A DNA stretch of 9,773 nucleotides from SABI01 sp964453215 (lineage in GTDB: Bacteria; Spirochaetota; Spirochaetia; Sphaerochaetales; Sphaerochaetaceae), in contig CAYVRR010000076.1 in NCBI GenBank assembly GCA_964453215.1, positions 1 through 9,773 on the forward strand, in the 5' to 3' direction. The translations under genes were made by a program, and so were the position numbers. The notes under the pieces are model-generated. The model saw only the letters and a program-made list of their open reading frames with translations, did no database searches and was not told the origin of the DNA. This document shows positions 6,925 through 9,773 of the stretch, piece after piece (the first letter of the stretch is position 1; each line of letters opens with the position of its first letter).

Positions 6925-7782
6925 TTACTCTTTAACTGATCCACTCATCATTCCTTCTACAATTTTCTTCTGGAATGAAACAAAGACGATGATAGTAGGG
7001 ATTATTACAAGAATTGAAGCAGCCATTATGGGGCCGTAGACAGTCCCGTCAGGGAAATTCAGCATGGTAATTCCCACTTGAACCGTTCTCATTTCATTTG
7101 AGTTTGTAACCAATAGCGGCCATAGATATGTATTCCAAGTACCGATAAAGGCAGATATAAATACAGTAGTAATTACCGGTACAGAAGTCGGCATTAAAAT
7201 TTGAGCATAGAACTTAAAATTACCGCAACCATCAATATAGGCTGCTTCTTTTAAACTTTTAGAGAATCCCAAAAAATGTTGTCTCATGACAAAGATGTTT
7301 ACTGCTGAAACAAAAAATACAATCATCACACCCAAATAGGTGTTTACAAGACCTAGCTTTGAAACTGTAGAATAATTTGCAACAAGAACGATGTCAGCAG
7401 GAATCATCATGGTACCTAGACAAGCCATAAACAATACATTTTTTCCAGGAAAACGAAAAAAGGTGAAAGAATATGCTGCTAAACTAGCCGTCACCACCCT
7501 AACAATACTTGAGACACCTGCTAATACAAGGGAATTCCACATATACCTGAATAAAAGTGTCTTTGTAACCGCTACAATATAGTTATCCAAAATTATAGTC
7601 TTAGGAAGTATTGAAGGAGGATTGCTAAGGATTTGGTTTGCTGGCATTAATGATATGAAAAATGCATAAAGAATTGGAAAGATCAGCACCAATCCAATTG
7701 CTATTGCAATGGTTTGAAGGAGTATCTTTTTTCCTTTTTTCTCTATGGACAAAACTAATGTTGATTTACTAGGGTACTTCAT
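6925..7782 (-). CDS. Sugar ABC transporter permease, MalG type
   Basis: A 285-residue inner-membrane permease of the CUT1 carbohydrate family and the second half of the transmembrane channel. The hydrophobic segments begin at about 21-46, with further clear ones near 83-105, 112-135, 139-165, 201-220 and 250-270, giving the usual six. The cytoplasmic EAA loop, which docks the ATPase, is at about 179-198 (EAAYIDGCG then ILMP). It starts inside the end of the first permease gene with a 4-nt ATGA overlap, and AGGAG lies about 10 nt before the ATG, so translation is coupled. The length and C-terminus (KKIVEGMMSGSVKE) match MalG-like proteins. No ATPase gene is present in the window. Confidence 0.94.
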   Translation of the reverse strand: MKYPSKSTLVLSIEKKGKKILLQTIAIAIGLVLIFPILYAFFISLMPANQILSNPPSILPKTIILDNYIVAVTKTLLFRYMWNSLVLAGVSSIVRVVTASLAAYSFTFFRFPGKNVLFMACLGTMMIPADIVLVANYSTVSKLGLVNTYLGVMIVFFVSAVNIFVMRQHFLGFSKSLKEAAYIDGCGNFKFYAQILMPTSVPVITTVFISAFIGTWNTYLWPLLVTNSNEMRTVQVGITMLNFPDGTVYGPIMAASILVIIPTIIVFVSFQKKIVEGMMSGSVKE

Positions 7783-8663
7783 GAATAAAACACTCCTTTT
7801 TTCTCATAAATGAAACCAAGGAGGATCATGCTGAAGGTTATTATGAACGAAACAATTGCCGAGGCAAATGCATCATTATAATTAAAGTTATTTACAGCTT
7901 GCTGATACATGAAAGAAATCATAGTTTGGGTAGAGTCTTGAGGTCCCCCTTGAGTCAAAACAAGGACAAGACCAGACATCATCATATTTTTAGCAAGAGC
8001 GCTTACAATTAAAAAGAAAACCATTGGCGATACCATAGGAAGAATAATGCTAACAGTTTTCCTAATGCTTCCAGCTCCATCAATAGTGGCGCTTTCAATT
8101 ATGTCTGTTGATATTCCCCGAATTGATGCCAACAAGAATATAAAATTGAATCCTATATTTAACCATATATTTATAAATGCAAGGGCATACAAAGCAACCC
8201 TACTGTCATTAAGCCAATTAATATCGGTACCTAGAAGATAATTCAATATTCCTACACTAGGGTTGTACATAAGCTGGAAAATCATTGCAGTTACGGACAT
8301 GGACATAGCCATAGTCAAAGCAAATAACGTTTCATAGATGGAAGACGTTCTAGTTTTCTTGTTAGCCAATACAGCCAAAACTAAAGCGATACCAATAGCA
8401 AGAGGTATTGAAGAAAAAACAAATTTCAGCGTATTGAATATTGCCTTGATAAATACGCCATTGGATAAAACACTTCTGTAATTCTCAAGTCCTACAAATT
8501 CACGGATAACCCCCATTGAGTTGGTAAGGAAAAAGCTTTTATAGATAGTTTTAATAAACGGAAAATACGTAAATACTCCGAAAAAGAATAGCGCTGGGAA
8601 TAAATAGAGAAAGGGTTCAATTTTAGTAAAAAAACTTTTACTTCCAGAAGGGCTTCTTGGCAT
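7779..8663 (-). CDS. Sugar ABC transporter permease, MalF type
   Basis: A 294-residue CUT1 permease without the long periplasmic insertion of E. coli MalF. It opens with a short basic tail, then a first membrane segment at about 18-37 (with FPALFFFGVFTYFPF). More segments lie near 78-100, 105-120, 136-160, 200-220 and 255-280. The EAA loop is at 180-199 (ESATIDGAG then ILP), with Ser in place of the first Ala. TQGGPQDST at 227-235 is a common mark of MalF-like permeases. It is the first gene of the operon. I prefer the ATG at 8663, with AGGGAG 9 nt upstream and a leader of about 42 nt from the predicted transcription start. The in-frame ATG at 8696 has no ribosome site and would lie only about 9 nt from that start. 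Confidence 0.92.
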   Translation of the reverse strand: MPRSPSGSKSFFTKIEPFLYLFPALFFFGVFTYFPFIKTIYKSFFLTNSMGVIREFVGLENYRSVLSNGVFIKAIFNTLKFVFSSIPLAIGIALVLAVLANKKTRTSSIYETLFALTMAMSMSVTAMIFQLMYNPSVGILNYLLGTDINWLNDSRVALYALAFINIWLNIGFNFIFLLASIRGISTDIIESATIDGAGSIRKTVSIILPMVSPMVFFLIVSALAKNMMMSGLVLVLTQGGPQDSTQTMISFMYQQAVNNFNYNDAFASAIVSFIITFSMILLGFIYEKKGVFYS

Positions 8664-8672
8664 TTTACAATT

Positions 8673-8678
8673 CTCCCT
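8673..8678 (-). promoter_or_regulatory. Ribosome binding site deciding the first permease start
   Basis: Minus-strand AGGGAG lies 9 nt before the ATG at 8663, whereas the upstream in-frame ATG at 8696 has no purine-rich site. It therefore supports the shorter 294-residue protein. Confidence 0.7.
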
Positions 8679-8702
8679 AGAAACAATCAATTTCATTGAT
8701 AA

Positions 8703-8713
8703 CTTGTATACAT
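8703..8713 (-). promoter_or_regulatory. Candidate GntR-family operator at the operon promoter
   Basis: Minus-strand ATGTATACAAG covers the end of the -10 box and the start site, with the palindromic core TGTATACA. It matches the ATCTATACAGG at the regulator's own promoter at 9 of 11 positions, in the same orientation to transcription. Around it lies a wider 6-bp inverted repeat, ACTTGT (8702-8707) and ACAAGT (8720-8725), spanning the -10. A bound repressor would block polymerase. Inferred from position and similarity only. Confidence 0.4.
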
Positions 8714-8739
8714 ATTAGCACAAGTATATCAGTTGTCAA
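8712..8739 (-). promoter_or_regulatory. Promoter of the transporter-enzyme operon
   Basis: On the minus strand a perfect -35 TTGACA (8739-8734) is followed after 16 nt by TAATAT (8717-8712) as -10, preceded by an extended -10 TGC. An A8 tract at 8757-8750 lies about 11 nt upstream of the -35 and could serve as an UP element. The predicted transcription start is near 8705. This is the only strong sigma70-like promoter I see ahead of the nine genes. Confidence 0.75.
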
Positions 8740-8804
8740 GCTGTAATCGTTTTTTTTGTCATATATTCACTTATGTCGGGTTTAAGGGTTTAAGGATTTT
8801 TTTG

Positions 8805-8834
8805 TTGAAAGCTGAGTTATCTATGTAGTATACT
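8805..8834 (+). promoter_or_regulatory. Promoter of the GntR regulator gene
   Basis: TTGAAA (8805-8810) and TATACT (8829-8834) are separated by 18 nt and match the sigma70 boxes at 4 of 6 and 5 of 6 positions. The predicted start is near 8841, giving a leader of about 28 nt. It diverges from the operon promoter. Confidence 0.6.
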
Positions 8835-8835
8835 C

Positions 8836-8846
8836 ATCTATACAGG
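8836..8846 (+). promoter_or_regulatory. Candidate GntR-family operator at the regulator promoter
   Basis: ATCTATACAGG begins 2 nt after the -10 box and covers the predicted start site. It shares ATnTATACAnG with the site at the operon promoter. The palindrome AGTATACT at 8827-8834 lies just before it. Autoregulation is common in the GntR family; here it is inferred. Confidence 0.35.
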
Positions 8847-8868
8847 CTTACATAAAGAAGGCAATGTG

Positions 8869-9630
8869 ATGAAAGAAGAGTTCCAAGTATTTTCAATAGA
8901 CAAGAAGTCTCCCGTTCCAATCTATCACCAGATAGCTTCAGCCATTAGAGAACGAATTATTGTAGAAATGCTACAACCTGGCGATAAGCTCCCCTCTGAA
9001 AACACTCTTGCTGAAGAATATGGAGTTAGCAGAATAACTCTTCGTCAAGCGTTGTCCGATTTGGAACGTGAAGAGATCATTATTAAACAAAGAGGAAGGG
9101 GTGTCTTTGTAAATATTAACCCAAAACCTTTGGTTCAAGAATTCAGTTTACCAAGTTTACTTAGCAGAAAACTAAATAAAGAAGGAATCAACATTGAACC
9201 CATAGTTCTTACCATAGAACAATGCAAAGGCATCCTTTCAGTTAATAAGCAGCTACAGATTCCTGAAAGCCAAAACCTAATATTTATTAAACGCATATTC
9301 ACGTATAAAGGGAAACCAATTGCTCTGAATCGATCATGGATATCTGCATCAATAGTTCCTGGGATAATTGAAGAGGGTTTGATAAACAATCATTTAAGCG
9401 TCACACTCGCTGAGCGGTACAACCTCGAAACTGAAAGGATACACAACACAATAGAAGCAGCCCATTGCTCAGCATCTGATTTGAAACTATTAAAAGTTTC
9501 ATATCAAACGCCCATGTGTATCATAACAGCAGTCTCATTTGATTCGGATAGCATCCCAATTGAATTTTCCAGAACGACTTGGTTGGGGGACCAGGTTAAA
9601 TTTCACTTCAATATTGATAAGTCCAATTGA
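8869..9630 (+). CDS. GntR/HutC-family transcriptional regulator with UTRA domain
   Basis: A 253-residue cytoplasmic regulator of the HutC branch of the GntR family. The N-terminal winged helix-turn-helix spans about 15-82: PVPIYHQIA at 15-23, then GDKLPSE at 38-44, the recognition helix region VSRITLRQALSDL at 53-65 and a wing ending RGRGVFV at 75-81. The rest, about 95-245, is a UTRA ligand-binding domain ending with EFSRTTWLGD and a FHF strand. UTRA domains bind small sugars, amino acids or their phosphates. Being divergent from the transporter operon, it probably represses it until the imported compound or a derivative binds. FrlR, NagR and TreR are related examples. I use the ATG at 8869 with GAAGG 7 nt upstream; a GTG at 8866 is possible but too close. 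Confidence 0.92.
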   Translation: MKEEFQVFSIDKKSPVPIYHQIASAIRERIIVEMLQPGDKLPSENTLAEEYGVSRITLRQALSDLEREEIIIKQRGRGVFVNINPKPLVQEFSLPSLLSRKLNKEGINIEPIVLTIEQCKGILSVNKQLQIPESQNLIFIKRIFTYKGKPIALNRSWISASIVPGIIEEGLINNHLSVTLAERYNLETERIHNTIEAAHCSASDLKLLKVSYQTPMCIITAVSFDSDSIPIEFSRTTWLGDQVKFHFNIDKSN

Positions 9631-9705
9631 CTCTGTCAGAGTAAGTCTTGCAATCCGAAGCTGGGAGTACAAGGGGTTGGTTTACCGGATCTTAACATTT
9701 CCACC

Positions 9706-9773
9706 CTACAACGAGCAAATCTTCTCCCAAATCTTCTCATCCACAGGAATACCCTCTTGCATATTCTCTTGCC
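9706..9773 (-). CDS. 3' end of an unidentified minus-strand gene (partial)
   Basis: The last bases, read on the minus strand, give an open frame of 21 residues running in from the window edge and ending at a TAG at 9708-9706. It reads QENMQEGIPVDEKIW then EKICSL. The charged, well-formed composition looks like the C-terminal tail of a real protein, and the other two minus frames look less convincing. I do not recognise the family. It would converge on the GntR gene, with a 75-nt gap that contains only a weak 5-bp hairpin (9630-9642). Confidence 0.5.
   Translation of the reverse strand, partial: QENMQEGIPVDEKIWEKICSL

Noticed and set aside
8664..8696. Longer first permease starting at the ATG at 8696.
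   Set aside because: There is no ribosome binding site before it, and it would leave a leader of only about 9 nt from the predicted transcription start. The ATG at 8663 has AGGGAG at good distance.
8742..8755. Partial match to a catabolite (cre) site, TGTAATCG followed by T-run, just upstream of the operon -35.
   Set aside because: The conserved C near the end is missing, the match depends on a homopolymer tract, and CcpA control is not established for the inferred host group.
9630..9642. ACTCT-GTC-AGAGT hairpin right after the GntR gene as a terminator.
   Set aside because: The stem is only 5 bp and no T-run follows on either strand, so I cannot support a terminator call.
1..9773. CRISPR arrays, tRNA or rRNA genes, insertion sequences and phage genes.
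   Set aside because: I saw no regularly spaced repeats, no tRNA- or rRNA-like stretches, no transposase and no long terminal inverted repeats. All sizeable open frames besides those listed are shadows of real genes.

Overview
The window looks like a piece of a spirochaete chromosome, most likely the Sphaerochaeta group. The main clue is the substrate-binding protein, which has a cleavable signal peptide ending in FAAGSKEE with no lipobox cysteine, a start I associate with many Sphaerochaeta and Treponema binding proteins. The AT-rich composition and strong AGGAG ribosome sites fit but do not prove this. The assignment is inference from memory, not from a search.

Layout: nine genes lie head to tail on the minus strand (about 8663 down to 106). 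They read as one operon that starts at a strong promoter near 8739-8712 and ends at a 12-bp hairpin at 24-55. In order of transcription they are: two CUT1-type sugar ABC permeases (overlapping by 4 nt), a family 1 solute-binding protein, a Cof-type HAD phosphatase, a TIM-barrel sugar (phosphate) isomerase/epimerase, a double-SIS-domain protein, a YjbQ/UPF0047 protein, a nucleoside-hydrolase family protein and a protein with two tandem nucleoside 2-deoxyribosyltransferase-like domains. Most junctions are overlaps or gaps under 30 nt. The two larger gaps, on either side of the binding-protein gene, each hold a perfect-stem hairpin. A GntR/HutC-type regulator with a UTRA ligand domain is divergent on the plus strand (8869-9630). 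Both divergent promoters carry the same short motif at their start sites. The last 68 bases hold the 3' end of another minus-strand gene that I cannot identify.

How the genes may work together: the GntR-UTRA regulator probably senses the imported substrate or its phosphate and controls the operon. The ABC system imports a small glycoside, using an ATPase encoded elsewhere. The SIS protein, TIM-barrel epimerase and HutC-type regulator resemble the fructosamine (frl) logic of Amadori-product catabolism. The downstream nucleoside-hydrolase and deoxyribosyltransferase-like proteins both belong to families that break or remake N-glycosidic bonds. I infer a pathway for an unusual N-glycoside (a modified nucleoside, glycosylamine or Amadori/opine-like compound). 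Neither the substrate nor the chemistry is established by the sequence. The nucleoside hydrolase lacks the usual catalytic histidine and the second deoxyribosyltransferase-like domain has a changed active site, so these proteins may not do the textbook reactions.
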